64,000 nt of DNA from Saprospiraceae bacterium UBA6168 (GTDB lineage Bacteria > Bacteroidota > Bacteroidia > Chitinophagales > Saprospiraceae), in contig DIUC01000087.1 of assembly GCA_002435785.1 (NCBI GenBank), positions 4,223 through 68,222 of the forward strand. The letters run 5' to 3'. A program made the translations under genes and the position numbers. Positions 8,497-17,409 of the stretch are shown in pieces (position 1 is the stretch's first letter; each line of letters starts with the position of its first letter). The notes under the pieces are model-generated. The model was not told where the DNA came from. It did no database searches and worked only from the letters and a program-made list of their open reading frames with translations.

Positions 8497-10563
8497 TCAC
8501 TCAGGATACTCGATTCGCACGTGGTGGATGCTGCGCAACATTTTGTAAAAAATCAGTCGGCATTGTGCCACCTCGGTATAGGTCAAGTTCGATTCATTCA
8601 ACTGCCCTTCGTCAATTTTTCCCTTAAAAATCCTGTCCACCAATTTGTCAATCTCCTGTCCTGTGGGGTTTTTGAGCGACCGGGAGGCGGCCTCCACGCT
8701 GTCGGCCAACATCAGGATGGCTTCTTCCTTGGAGACGGGCAGCGGCCCCGGGTACCTAAACAAAGCTTGGTCAACCGCTTCGTCTGGGTGTTCGAGAAGG
8801 TAGTTTTTGTAAAAATATTCCACCCTGGTCGTGCCGTGGTGGGTCGTTATGAACCGAACGATGACAGGGGGAAGGCCCTGTTTTTTGGCCATTTTTTCCC
8901 CTTCGATAACATGGTCAATGATTATTTTGGCACTTTCGATTCGGCTGATGCCTTCGTGGGGGCTTGAACCGGATTGGTTTTCCACAAAAAACTCAGGTTT
9001 GTTCATCTTGCCAATGTCGTGGTAAAGCGCCCCGACCCTTACCAGCAGCGGGTCTGCGCCGACCTCATTGGCAGCGGCCTCAGCCAAATTGCCTACTTGA
9101 AGCGAGTGCTGGAAGGTGCCGGGTGCTCGCATGGCGAGGTCCCTCAGGAGTGGTCGGTTCATGTCGGAAAGTTCCACCAACGAAATGGCGGAAGTAAACC
9201 CAAAGACCCGTTCTGCCAATGGAATGAGCGGAAAGGCCAACAGCGTCAGGAATCCATTGAAGGCCAACCAACCGAACTCCCGCCAATCAATCCCCTCGAA
9301 GCTGCCTTCCTCTATGAGGGACATGCCTACGAGCGAGAGGGAATAGGCCATCAAAATGGCCACCACCGATTTGAAAAACTTGGTCCAATCCCGTGCATCG
9401 GCCACCGCCAAAACGGCCACTACGCCCGCCACAATTTGTGTGAACAAAAACTGGTGCCCCTCCGCAGTGAGGAAAGCAGCAATCAGCACCACCACCACAT
9501 GGGTGAAAAATGCCAACCGGTAGGTGAAAAAATGCCTGACCACCACCGGCACCACACAAAACGGGATGACATAGATGCTCAACACCTCCGTCCGCTCAAT
9601 GAGAAAGGTCAGGTAGCTGAACCCCAACATCCATACCATCACGAAAGCAAGGTAGTTCCAGTTGGAGAGTATCTCCCGGCGATAGGTGTTGACGTACATT
9701 AGGAAGGCTCCCAGTATCAGGGCGGTGAGCAAAAGGTAGCCCATATAGACCACAAACCCCGACTTATGGGCGCTTATGTCCGACTCGTATTTTGCCCGGA
9801 AGGACTCTAATTTTTCATACACTTCGTCCGTGACCAAATTGCCCTTTTGAACAATGATGTCACCTTGCGACACCAAACCACGGGATGGCGATACCCCGGC
9901 AAGGGCATCTTCCAGCATCGTCTGGGTCCGGGCTTCGTCGTAGGTGATATTTGGAACGAGGGCCGCCCTCAACAGGGGCAAAACCTCGTCGGGCATTTGA
10001 ACCTTAGTTTTGGCAAAATTGGATTCAAGCGCCAACTCAGCTTGCTCCGGGAGGTAAAAACCGGAGCGGGTGCGCTTGAAAATGGTATTGCCCCGCACCA
10101 AGTTTATCACAAAGTTTTCATTGGCAGTGGCGTGTTCCGGCGCTAATTGCAATATGCCCGTGGAATAAATTTTTTCGAGCAATTTCCTGCATTCCTTCCG
10201 TGTTGGTTCGATCCGGTATCCTGGGGGAAGGGTAGGGGAGACACTGCTCCACCAGCCTTCCAGCGCCGCCTCGAAGTCCCTGGCCTTGGCCGCCGGCAAA
10301 TCGGTATTGAGGTTGTAGTAGGGCCAAAAATCCCGCATGATGACCGCCTTGTCCTTGTCCAGCTCGTCTTTTGATTTTTTGATTGCAAAGTCAAATGGTG
10401 CTGTCAAATCATCGTAGGGCCATGCCTGCCCCGGGTGAAATTCGTACTTGAACTTCACGTTGTTTGGGTACAGCAGACTAATCAGCAGCGCCACGGCCAC
10501 CACTGTCCCGATGTTGACGAGCTGCTTGAATCTCTTGTAAACCTTTCTGATATTTTGGTTCAT
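8497..10563 (-). CDS. pgpH: 7TM-HD family cyclic-di-AMP phosphodiesterase, PgpH-like
   Basis: The protein has an N-terminal membrane segment (VVAVALLISLLYP), an extracytoplasmic 7TMR-HD extracellular domain, a cluster of about seven hydrophobic helices in the middle, and a C-terminal HD domain. The metal-binding HD motif sits in GALYHDIGKMNKPEFF. HHGTT and DSVEAASRSL carry further conserved HD-domain residues. PgpH in Listeria hydrolyses c-di-AMP. The start is placed at the ATG at 10563 (688 aa) because the 23 codons further upstream look like untranslated leader. The neighbours do not suggest a pathway. Family assignment is strong; the c-di-AMP substrate is by homology. Confidence 0.85.
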   Translation of the reverse strand: MNQNIRKVYKRFKQLVNIGTVVAVALLISLLYPNNVKFKYEFHPGQAWPYDDLTAPFDFAIKKSKDELDKDKAVIMRDFWPYYNLNTDLPAAKARDFEAALEGWWSSVSPTLPPGYRIEPTRKECRKLLEKIYSTGILQLAPEHATANENFVINLVRGNTIFKRTRSGFYLPEQAELALESNFAKTKVQMPDEVLPLLRAALVPNITYDEARTQTMLEDALAGVSPSRGLVSQGDIIVQKGNLVTDEVYEKLESFRAKYESDISAHKSGFVVYMGYLLLTALILGAFLMYVNTYRREILSNWNYLAFVMVWMLGFSYLTFLIERTEVLSIYVIPFCVVPVVVRHFFTYRLAFFTHVVVVLIAAFLTAEGHQFLFTQIVAGVVAVLAVADARDWTKFFKSVVAILMAYSLSLVGMSLIEEGSFEGIDWREFGWLAFNGFLTLLAFPLIPLAERVFGFTSAISLVELSDMNRPLLRDLAMRAPGTFQHSLQVGNLAEAAANEVGADPLLVRVGALYHDIGKMNKPEFFVENQSGSSPHEGISRIESAKIIIDHVIEGEKMAKKQGLPPVIVRFITTHHGTTRVEYFYKNYLLEHPDEAVDQALFRYPGPLPVSKEEAILMLADSVEAASRSLKNPTGQEIDKLVDRIFKGKIDEGQLNESNLTYTEVAQCRLIFYKMLRSIHHVRIEYPE

Positions 10564-10707
10564 ACGCTTCGCAATTGCCGTTTTACGGCGGTGAAGATAA
10601 GCGCAATTTCGTTTTGGCGGAGAAAGCGGCAAATGTTGGCCAATCGCAGCATATTTACCTCAAATTATTCTTTCCTTTGTTAAACAAACAACCGAAAAAA
10701 TCCAACC

Positions 10708-11457
10708 ATGCTTGCCAAGAACATTGATGAGGTAATCCACCGCCTTGAACAAATTGTGGACGACACCACCAGCCGCAAGGACCCACTCGGCATTTTTGCG
10801 CTGGTGTACCTTGGTGTCACCAAATCCGTGAAGGAAGACGTTCAACGGAATGTCTTTCAGGATGGGCCTCGGATGGAGCGCTTGGATGTTGTTTTTGCCA
10901 ATCGGTTCATCCTCGCCTACGACGCTTACCGAGCCTCGCAGCCTTGTACCCAAGCTTGGCTGACAGCCTTCAACGCTGCAAAGCGCTTCGACCTGCTGGT
11001 GCTCCAGCACCTGCTCATGGGCATGAACGCCCATATCAACCTTGACCTCGGCATTGCAGCGGCCGCTACGGTGGAGCCTGCCGAATTGCCAAGGTTGGAA
11101 GCGGATTTCAACAAAATCAATGAGCTTTTGGTGGCAAAAATTGATGAAATGCAGGATCGGCTATGCAAAGTTTCCCCCCTGCTTTTCCTGCTCGATTGGT
11201 GTGGAAAACGCACCGATGAGCGCTTCGCAGAATTCAGCCTCGTGCAGGCCCGCAGCAGTGCTTGGCGGGCAGCCAATCGGCTCTCAAAACTTTCGCCAGA
11301 AGACCAAGCACTGGACATCAATGAATTGGATGGGTATGTTGCGTTGTTGAACAAAGTAATAACCAGCCCCGGCGTCGTGTTCGGAGCAGTGGTGCGGTTC
11401 GTTAAATGGTTCGAGGTGAAGGATGTAGGCAGGGTGCTTGCCCTGCTTCGGGATTGA
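10708..11457 (+). CDS. DUF5995 family protein
   Basis: The 249-aa, largely helical soluble protein has no signal peptide. Recognisable family features are the LVYLGVTKSV segment, the acidic-aromatic FANRFILAYDAY segment and the conserved HLLMGMNAHINLDLG motif (about residues 105-119). Its His and Asp residues could bind a metal. It diverges from the pgpH-like gene, with 144 nt between starts, and converges with the tonB-like gene. No biochemical function is known for the family and the neighbours do not give one. Confidence 0.7.
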   Translation: MLAKNIDEVIHRLEQIVDDTTSRKDPLGIFALVYLGVTKSVKEDVQRNVFQDGPRMERLDVVFANRFILAYDAYRASQPCTQAWLTAFNAAKRFDLLVLQHLLMGMNAHINLDLGIAAAATVEPAELPRLEADFNKINELLVAKIDEMQDRLCKVSPLLFLLDWCGKRTDERFAEFSLVQARSSAWRAANRLSKLSPEDQALDINELDGYVALLNKVITSPGVVFGAVVRFVKWFEVKDVGRVLALLRD

Positions 11458-11499
11458 GTGTGCCATTTTTTTGGAAGGCAAATTGGCTGTGACGACAAA

Positions 11500-11522
11500 G
11501 GGCATGGCCAAAGGCCATGCCC
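11500..11522. terminator. Bidirectional hairpin between convergent genes
   Basis: GGGCATGGCC, loop AAA, GGCCATGCCC is a perfect 10-bp stem between the convergent DUF5995 and tonB-like genes. There is no long T-run on the plus side and only CTTTG on the minus side, so termination is plausible but unproven. Confidence 0.5.
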
Positions 11523-11563
11523 CTCAAGAACTCAAAATTATAGTTTTCAATTACGCTTGGAAA

Positions 11564-12469
11564 TCACTGCAAATCAAACTTCACCGGCAGGGTAAACATA
11601 ACTCGCACTGGTACGCCCCGTTGTTTTCCGGGATTCCAAGGCGGCATTATTTTTACGATTCTCGCTGCCTCGTCACCGCAACCGCCGCCGGGGTCACGCA
11701 CTACTTCGATGTTGGAGATGCTCCCGTCCCGCTCCACGACAAACCGCACGTAAACCGTTCCTTCCACACCATTGTCCCTTGCAATCGGAGGGTATTGTAT
11801 TTTGCTGTAAATGAATTCCAGCAGCTTGGTTTCTGCACATTTTTGCCGTTCAGCTTTGTCATCAATGTCTTCGCAGCCCTTGAAAGTAGGTGCATCCTCG
11901 ACCACTTTAAAAATCTCCCGCTCATGCTCCTGCATTGGGGGTGGGGGCGGTGGAGGAGGAGGAGGCGCTGCCTCTTTTTTGATGATGACAGGTGCCTCTA
12001 CGTATGTTTCTTCAGTGATGCTCTGGTCTTGAAAAATCTTGGTTTCAATATTGGGCAAGTCAGTGGCAATGACCTGTACCGCTGGCGGTGGCGGTGGCGG
12101 TGGTGGTGGCGGTGGCTCTGCGGTACGTGGCGTTTCCATCTCAATTTCGTCGCTGAGCGTACCGAGTAAGCCCGACACGTCCACTTTGGTTTCATAGGTT
12201 GTCCAACTGAAGGCAAAAATCATCATGACGAGCGCCACCATTACACCGTAAATCTGTAGGGTGCCACTTATCCTGAAGATGTCGAGTTCAGGGTATTTGG
12301 TACGGGCCTCCGTCGGTGAGCCCCATTTCCAATTCTTGTACTTTTCGGTAAGGTTGTGGCCCTCAACTTTTTTGAAGTGTGACCTTAACGCAAAGAGTAA
12401 AATGCCGGAGAGGACAAGGATGCCGAACATCCCTATTTGTATCATCAAGGTGGAGGTTTCAAATGACAT
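11564..12469 (-). CDS. TonB family energy-transducer-like protein with two membrane segments
   Basis: The 301-aa protein ends in a TonB C-terminal domain: YPPIARDNGVEGTVYVRFVV through VPVRVMFTLPVKFDL. Unlike classical TonB, two hydrophobic segments are seen (about residues 9-27 and 75-92). A periplasmic linker with two oligoproline runs of 11 and 10 residues follows. FKGCEDIDDKAERQKCAETKL carries a Cys pair common in Bacteroidota TonB proteins. It probably couples the proton-motive force to outer-membrane receptors, perhaps with the receptor at 43.9 kb. No exbB/exbD is adjacent. A TTTGAC-N4-GTCAT palindrome lies 96 bp upstream. Confidence 0.8.
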   Translation of the reverse strand: MSFETSTLMIQIGMFGILVLSGILLFALRSHFKKVEGHNLTEKYKNWKWGSPTEARTKYPELDIFRISGTLQIYGVMVALVMMIFAFSWTTYETKVDVSGLLGTLSDEIEMETPRTAEPPPPPPPPPPPAVQVIATDLPNIETKIFQDQSITEETYVEAPVIIKKEAAPPPPPPPPPPMQEHEREIFKVVEDAPTFKGCEDIDDKAERQKCAETKLLEFIYSKIQYPPIARDNGVEGTVYVRFVVERDGSISNIEVVRDPGGGCGDEAARIVKIMPPWNPGKQRGVPVRVMFTLPVKFDLQ

Positions 12470-12563
12470 GGCTACTTTTTTTAAGTGAGTAAATACTGTC
12501 GTTCAATGCCCCGAATTTCGGGGGAATGCCCACCGTGCCAAGTGCATTTTATCAATCCCTTTT

Positions 12564-12578
12564 ATGACTTTTGTCAAA
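12564..12578 (-). promoter_or_regulatory. Second TTTGAC-N4-GTCAT palindrome
   Basis: This is the same 15-mer as at 7638-7652, again on the minus strand and about 96 bp before the ATG of the tonB-like gene. Sharing both sequence and distance argues for a transcription-factor site, possibly of the CRP/FNR family. Confidence 0.45.
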
Positions 12579-12598
12579 CCAAAATTAACCCATGAACC

Positions 12599-12642
12599 AA
12601 ACAAGCCCTGACACGGCATTTGCAGTGTCAGGGCTTGTTTTT
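12599..12642. terminator. Strong hairpin terminator downstream of the metallopeptidase gene
   Basis: A perfect stem pairs 12599-12614 (AAACAAGCCCTGACAC) with 12625-12640 and has a 10-nt loop. T-rich sequence follows on the plus side. The minus-strand transcript from the peptidase gene runs into it, and TTT at the stem foot could serve as its U-tract. Confidence 0.7.
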
Positions 12643-12711
12643 AAGCGAAAATAATTAATGAATTATACTTTCGAGCGCCAGGTTTTGGCCATTTGTTGGG
12701 GGCTTTAGCCT

Positions 12712-12740
12712 TTGGCTGTTGGCTTATGGCCAACAGCCAA
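12712..12740. repeat. Hairpin built of GGCTGTT/AACAGCC units
   Basis: TTGGCTGTTGGC at 12712-12723 pairs with GCCAACAGCCAA at 12729-12740 around a 5-nt loop, with a further CAGCCAAC copy beyond. The same 7-bp unit recurs at 31343-31377. It probably belongs to a dispersed simple repeat. Confidence 0.6.
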
Positions 12741-12763
12741 CAGCCAACGGCTCGCAGTATAGC

Positions 12764-15763
12764 TTATTTTTTGACGACAAACTTTCCAGATTCCTCCAGA
12801 TTCACACCCATCAAGCGGTAGTAATAGATGCCCGCAGGCAAATGCCCCAGGTTGAATGCAAAGTCGAAATTTCCTGCTGCAAAGAGGTCATTGGCCACAG
12901 TCCCCACTATCCTTCCAAAGCCGTCCATTACCTGAAGCTGAACCGGGGATTCCTTTTCCAAAGTCAATTTGAAAAAAGCGACCTCGCTTGCAGGGTTTGG
13001 GTGCACGGCCACACGCACTTCACCTGAAATGCTAACGGAGCGAATTGGGCTGTAACTGAAGCCGCCATTCTCGTCCATTTGCCGAAGGCGAAAATAATAG
13101 GTGCCCGGCTTGAGGTCAGATGCCCTGAAATCATAGTGATTGACTTCATTGGTGGTCCCATTCCCCGGCACGAACCCAATGGTTTGAAAATCAACGGTTT
13201 CTGATTGCATCTCCACGTCAAAGCCCCGGTTGTTGGTCTCGCTTGCAGTGGCCCAATGTAGCAAGGCATTCCGATCCTCCGCTTTTACATCAAATGCCAT
13301 CAATTCCACAGGAAGCAATGGAAATGCCCCTCCAGCGCATACATATACCGAGGCATCGTCAATGAAAACATCAGAGTAGTAGTTGGAATTGGTGACGCAC
13401 TCGAACATAATGGTCGGGGAAGTGCCAATATATGCGCTGAGGTTTACCAATTGGCGGGTCCAATCGTGCGCCCCGGGGTCGTTGCACATATTGTAGCTTT
13501 TGACCACCACGCCATTGACCTTCACATTGAACACGTCCCCGCCGCAATCCGTATTCATATAACGGTACCAAAACTCCAAGTTGGCGAAGTGTGCATCTGC
13601 GGGGATGCTAAAGGTCTGCGACATCCGAGCAGTTTCGTTATTGTCATATCCAAGCCAGGCATAGCCAGCCCCGCCATGCGCCGCTGGCCCACCATAAGAA
13701 GGCCAATTTGTTGCAACGAATGGCGCCAGCCCCCTTGTGGAAGTCTGCGTCCATCCTGTATTGGATTCCATCGTGCCACTTGTCATTTTCTCCGAGCAGG
13801 TGGCATCTGCGGGTGCGATTCGCAGGTCGGCATTGTTGATGTCAAAAAACACGTTGTCCGAGCATTTCACCTTCAACCTTGCACTACTGGTGGTGGTATT
13901 TGGCAGGGTGACGGTTTGGCTGCCGTCGTTGGGCGTAGCCGTGGCAAGGCTGGAAAAGGTAACACCGCCATCCAATGAGAGCAGGATGTCCACGTTTGTG
14001 CAGCTAATCGGTGCGGCGGTGGTGCCTGCCACGTCCCAGGTGAGGGTGATGGTTCCACTGTGCGTGCCCGAGGTATTGTGGGAGGTGATGGCAAATGGGC
14101 CAGCAGCATTGGTGACGTGCAACACAATACCCCCCGCATCATAGCCTCCCCCCACCATCCTATTGTCCCTGACGGTGCAGTTGAAGTTCAAATTACGAGT
14201 CACGGAGGGCAGCTTCTCCCCGATGCTGGTGCTGTTGTCGAGTATGTCGCTGAGTTTTGGGAAGGTACGGGTTGGGCTGGTGGTCGGGGTGAACGACCGG
14301 AACATGGGCGCTGTGGCACTCGAAGAACTGGGCGCTCCCTGTGGCCCCAAGTCCCATTGCTCCCAAGCGAAGGTCAGCTCATCGTTGTCGGGATCGGAGG
14401 CGCTGGCGGTCAGCTCAAATGGGGTGCTGATGGGGATGTACTTGCCGCTCATGTTATTGGGGTTGGCATTGATGGTGGGGACATTGTTTATCGTGACGAC
14501 CGAGGTGGGGCAGGTGCTGCCCGAGCCGACCCTGGTGAAATGCGTGATTTCCCCCAAGCTGACAAGGTGGAAATACGCATTGCTGCGCCGCTGAAGGTTT
14601 TGTGAATTGCCGCAAATGCCTGCATAACCCATAATGGTAGAACCACTGCCAGGCTCAAAGGCTGTGGTGGCGAAACGGTTGGCCTCCGTGCAAGAGCCAG
14701 CGCTACCATTGAAGGTATGGTGCGCACTGAACTGGTGGCCCAATTCATGCGCCACGAAATCCACGTCAAAAGCATCCGTCTTGGGGTTCAAAGAGGCGGT
14801 CATTCCCCTTGCCTTTTTGGTGCTGTCGCAAACGCCATTCAGCGTGGCAACCCCGCCTGTGCCACTGCTTACCACATGGCCCACGTCATAATTGGAACTG
14901 CCTATCACAGCGTCAATATTGGTTTGGTTTTGAGCCAAGGTAGGCGGGTTGTCATAAGGGTCCGTGCCAGAATTGGTGTATATTAAAAGGTCATTGTTGG
15001 AAACCAATGTAAAGCTAATGGCGAGTTCCGTTTCATAAATGCCCCGCACCCTGTTCAACGTGGTGTTGATAGCGGCCAAGGCAAGCGGCACCGTGCCGCC
15101 GTGATAGGTTGTATATTCGGCAGCGGCGGCAAAGGCCATGCGATAGGTGAGCATATTGGTAGTGGCCCGGTTGTTCCGTTCGATGGGCAGCATATCCATT
15201 GATGGCATGAACTTATGGTCGCCCGCATCCTCCGTTCCACAACTAAAGGCAGTGGATTTTTCGTCAAAATAATCGTTGCGGTCATAGCTCACGTACACCG
15301 TATTGTCCCCCTTGAAATAGGGGTCAATATAGACCACCTTGCCCGGCATGAGCACCATGCCGTGGAAGCCCTGTGGCGTCCAGTCGAGGTAGGCAGCGGC
15401 GGCGGGGTTGGTCACACCTTGCCCCGAAAAGGTGCGGATTTGCCGATACCTTGCTGCAAGGTCGGGGTGCATCAGCGGTGCTTCCACTATCGCAAATGCC
15501 TCCATGCTGCCATCCGGCATTGGCAGATGGATAAGGGTGGTTTCGCCCGACTCGTTGAAGCGCAGCGGGACCCGCTCCAATGCCGAACGCATCGAGTTGG
15601 CATCCAACAAAACCGTGGCGTACCTTTCCGGCACAATCCAACGTTCTTGCGAGCGGGCAGCAAGCGTGGTTTCATCCAAAAGCGTCCAAAGTGGATTTTG
15701 CGAATACAAAGGCGAGATGATGGCAAGCAGTGCTGCCACCAATAGGTGATGTGCGATTCTCAT
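12764..15763 (-). CDS. Secreted M12B (reprolysin-like) metallopeptidase with T9SS sorting domain
   Basis: The 999-aa protein has a signal peptide (MRIAHHLLVAALLAIISPLYSQ) and a zincin domain with the extended zinc motif HELGHQFSAHH at residues 339-349. The two first His and the last His should bind zinc and Glu340 is catalytic. Downstream are beta-sandwich regions (Fn3/Ig-like). A fibronectin-like segment with DVKAEDRNALLHWATASETN precedes the end. The C-terminus is a type A sorting domain: HPNPASE at its start and GKFVVKK at its end. It is probably exported through the outer membrane by the T9SS and either anchored or released. Substrate unknown. Monocistronic, diverging from the LAS-like gene. 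Confidence 0.88.
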   Translation of the reverse strand: MRIAHHLLVAALLAIISPLYSQNPLWTLLDETTLAARSQERWIVPERYATVLLDANSMRSALERVPLRFNESGETTLIHLPMPDGSMEAFAIVEAPLMHPDLAARYRQIRTFSGQGVTNPAAAAYLDWTPQGFHGMVLMPGKVVYIDPYFKGDNTVYVSYDRNDYFDEKSTAFSCGTEDAGDHKFMPSMDMLPIERNNRATTNMLTYRMAFAAAAEYTTYHGGTVPLALAAINTTLNRVRGIYETELAISFTLVSNNDLLIYTNSGTDPYDNPPTLAQNQTNIDAVIGSSNYDVGHVVSSGTGGVATLNGVCDSTKKARGMTASLNPKTDAFDVDFVAHELGHQFSAHHTFNGSAGSCTEANRFATTAFEPGSGSTIMGYAGICGNSQNLQRRSNAYFHLVSLGEITHFTRVGSGSTCPTSVVTINNVPTINANPNNMSGKYIPISTPFELTASASDPDNDELTFAWEQWDLGPQGAPSSSSATAPMFRSFTPTTSPTRTFPKLSDILDNSTSIGEKLPSVTRNLNFNCTVRDNRMVGGGYDAGGIVLHVTNAAGPFAITSHNTSGTHSGTITLTWDVAGTTAAPISCTNVDILLSLDGGVTFSSLATATPNDGSQTVTLPNTTTSSARLKVKCSDNVFFDINNADLRIAPADATCSEKMTSGTMESNTGWTQTSTRGLAPFVATNWPSYGGPAAHGGAGYAWLGYDNNETARMSQTFSIPADAHFANLEFWYRYMNTDCGGDVFNVKVNGVVVKSYNMCNDPGAHDWTRQLVNLSAYIGTSPTIMFECVTNSNYYSDVFIDDASVYVCAGGAFPLLPVELMAFDVKAEDRNALLHWATASETNNRGFDVEMQSETVDFQTIGFVPGNGTTNEVNHYDFRASDLKPGTYYFRLRQMDENGGFSYSPIRSVSISGEVRVAVHPNPASEVAFFKLTLEKESPVQLQVMDGFGRIVGTVANDLFAAGNFDFAFNLGHLPAGIYYYRLMGVNLEESGKFVVKK

Positions 15764-15861
15764 AGTTTTAACTTAGCGGAGGGCCTTTTTTCTAAAAATG
15801 TGTCAATTGATAAAACGAGTACGGGGGGAAGGGAGATGATTTTAACTAATTTTCAATAATC

Positions 15862-16695
15862 ATGCAAAAAATCGCAGCAATCGGTGGGCATTTGATAATT
15901 ATTGGGCTTTTGACCCTTTTCACTCAAACCGGCGGGGTGGTGTGGCTGGCGCATTTGCCCTTATTTTATTGGATAAACAAAAGAAATGCGTCCACTTTTT
16001 GGCGGTTTGTTGCCAAAACTGTTTCATTTTCAACACTTTACCTTTTGGCAAATATTTTTTTGGTACCGCCATTGGCAAGGTGGCAATCGGGCCGGGTACC
16101 GCTTCCGGTATTTGCCAATGCCAACTTGAAACCGCACCAAGTCTTTTATTTTGCGGCACTGAACCACCACTATGTGCGACCCGAAGTAAAGGCATCCTGC
16201 GACCGGGTGGCCAAAGGGCTGGCGGCCAAGTTTCCCGGAGCACAGGTTTTTTACTTGGACGCAAATTTTCCGTTTTTCGATGGCTATCCGCTACACCCAC
16301 ATTTTACCCATCGCAACGGCACCACGGTGGACATCGCCCTGCATTGGCAAGAAAAGGCTTCGGGCTTACCGATAGCGGGTGCGCCATTCCCCTTGGCCTA
16401 CGGGTTTAGCGAACCGCCTATGCCCGGTGAGGTGGACATGGAAGCCAAATGCCAAAACAAATACCGGAGCATTGAATACCGGATAACCAAAAAATTGGTA
16501 GAGCCAGACAGGTATAAGCTCGATGAAGCCCGCACAAGGGAGTTGATAAAATTGTTTGCCGAAGATAAATCGGTGCAAAAAATATTGCTGGAACCTCACC
16601 TGAAGCAGCGGCTCGACCTCACCAAGTACGACAAAATAAGGTTTCAAGGCTGCAAAGCTGCCAGGCACGATGACCATATCCATGTTATTTGGTGA
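15862..16695 (+). CDS. Membrane-anchored LAS/MepA-like metallopeptidase candidate
   Basis: The 277-aa protein has two N-terminal hydrophobic segments (about residues 4-36 and 50-70). A soluble domain follows, containing HRNGTTVDIAL (His150, Asp157) and, at the very C-terminus, RHDDHIHVIW (His272, His274). Spacing and residues match the H...D...HxH zinc ligands of LAS peptidases such as MepA (H-x6-D and DHxH), which cleave peptidoglycan cross-links. Overall similarity is low, so this is inferred from motifs. Such enzymes are normally periplasmic, which fits the two anchors. ATG at 15862 follows an AT-rich leader, and the gene appears to stand alone. Confidence 0.55.
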   Translation: MQKIAAIGGHLIIIGLLTLFTQTGGVVWLAHLPLFYWINKRNASTFWRFVAKTVSFSTLYLLANIFLVPPLARWQSGRVPLPVFANANLKPHQVFYFAALNHHYVRPEVKASCDRVAKGLAAKFPGAQVFYLDANFPFFDGYPLHPHFTHRNGTTVDIALHWQEKASGLPIAGAPFPLAYGFSEPPMPGEVDMEAKCQNKYRSIEYRITKKLVEPDRYKLDEARTRELIKLFAEDKSVQKILLEPHLKQRLDLTKYDKIRFQGCKAARHDDHIHVIW

Positions 16696-16748
16696 AGGGT
16701 TAGCACACGGATGCAACGGATGGAACGGATTTTCACAGGATTATTCTT

Positions 16749-16932
16749 AAGTTCTTGCAAGTTTGCAACCTGCCAGGCTCGGCATTGACAAATAGGCAGT
16801 CATTTCTTGGGCACAAATTCAGGCTTTGAGCTAAAAAAAGGCCTGCAAAGCCGTTCATGCCTAGCCTTGCAAGTTGCAAACTTGCAAGGACTTCCTTTCT
16901 AAATTACTACAAAATCATACTTGCAACAACTG
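16749..16932. repeat. Dispersed intergenic element, long form, copy A
   Basis: The layout is a left CTTGCAAGTTTGCAA hairpin (degenerate here), a core of about 95 bp (GGCATTGACAAATAGGCAGT... to ...AAGCCGTTCATGC), a right hairpin CTTGCAAGTTGCAAACTTGC and a tail ending TTGCAACAACTG. Related copies are at 17543-17728 and 21571-21755; short copies lacking the core are at 17410-17482 and 18655-18729. Confidence 0.8.
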
Positions 16933-17006
16933 AGGAATACGGCAAGGCTGCCGTCTTTGAAGACCTCTACGGCAATTTGTGGGATTTGATTGAACCGGTG
17001 AATTAA
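16926..17006 (+). pseudogene. C-terminal remnant of a glyoxalase/VOC-family gene
   Basis: Twenty-six codons followed by TAA read TTEEYGKAAVFEDLYGN and then LWDLIEPVN. The VF-x-DLYGNLWDLIEP ending is characteristic of VOC/glyoxalase-like dioxygenase-fold proteins. No start or upstream part is present; the preceding sequence is the tail of repeat copy A. It is most simply a gene truncated by repeat insertion or deletion. Too short to function. Confidence 0.6.
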
Positions 17007-17040
17007 TCGTTTCGAAGCGTAGCACGGAAAAGTCAAAATT

Positions 17041-17250
17041 CACGGCGTGTTGGTCAAATTTGTGTACGGAACGCTCCAAATTGACTGCGGAACGCTACGA
17101 TGGCTGTGCGGAACGCTCTTTCTTGATAGCGGAGGCTTCAAATCAGGTAGCGTGTCGCTCCGGCTTGGTAGCGGAGTTCCAAAGATTGATTGCGGAACGA
17201 TAATATTGAACGGCGTGTCTATCAAGATGGGTAGCGTCAAGTTCGGAATG
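17041..17250. repeat. Degenerate 21-bp tandem repeat, 10 units
   Basis: Ten 21-bp units have a shared core near GCGGAACGCT (for example 17083-17103 and 17104-17124). Because the period is a multiple of three, one plus frame stays open and reads as heptads such as DCGTLRW, LCGTLFL and DCGTIIL. Similar 21-bp-period arrays with other consensus sequences occur at 37349-37453 and 62956-63186. Confidence 0.75.
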
Positions 17251-17270
17251 GAAGAAAATAGGGCAGGGGA

Positions 17271-17335
17271 GGGCTGAAGGATTTTTCAGCCCATCAATCT
17301 TATTTTATAAGTAATTGATTATCAGTTACTTATAA
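17271..17335. repeat. Two hairpins in the repeat-rich gap
   Basis: GGGCTGAA/TTCAGCCC (17271-17292, 6-nt loop) is followed by TTATAAGTAA/TTACTTATAA (17305-17314 and 17326-17335, 11-nt loop). No flanking gene obviously uses them. Apart from these, the repeats and the VOC remnant, I see nothing coding between 16696 and 17959. Confidence 0.5.
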
Positions 17336-17409
17336 TTTTATTTAGACCGTAACCAATGACAGCGTTGAATAAGTTGGGAAAGGGAACCGTTGTGCCAAGT
17401 GTTCTACCT

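Noticed and set aside
17047..17277. 76-aa frame with CGTL heptads
   Set aside because: Same reason: 21-bp tandem repeat, units degenerate at DNA level, no homologous fold recognisable.
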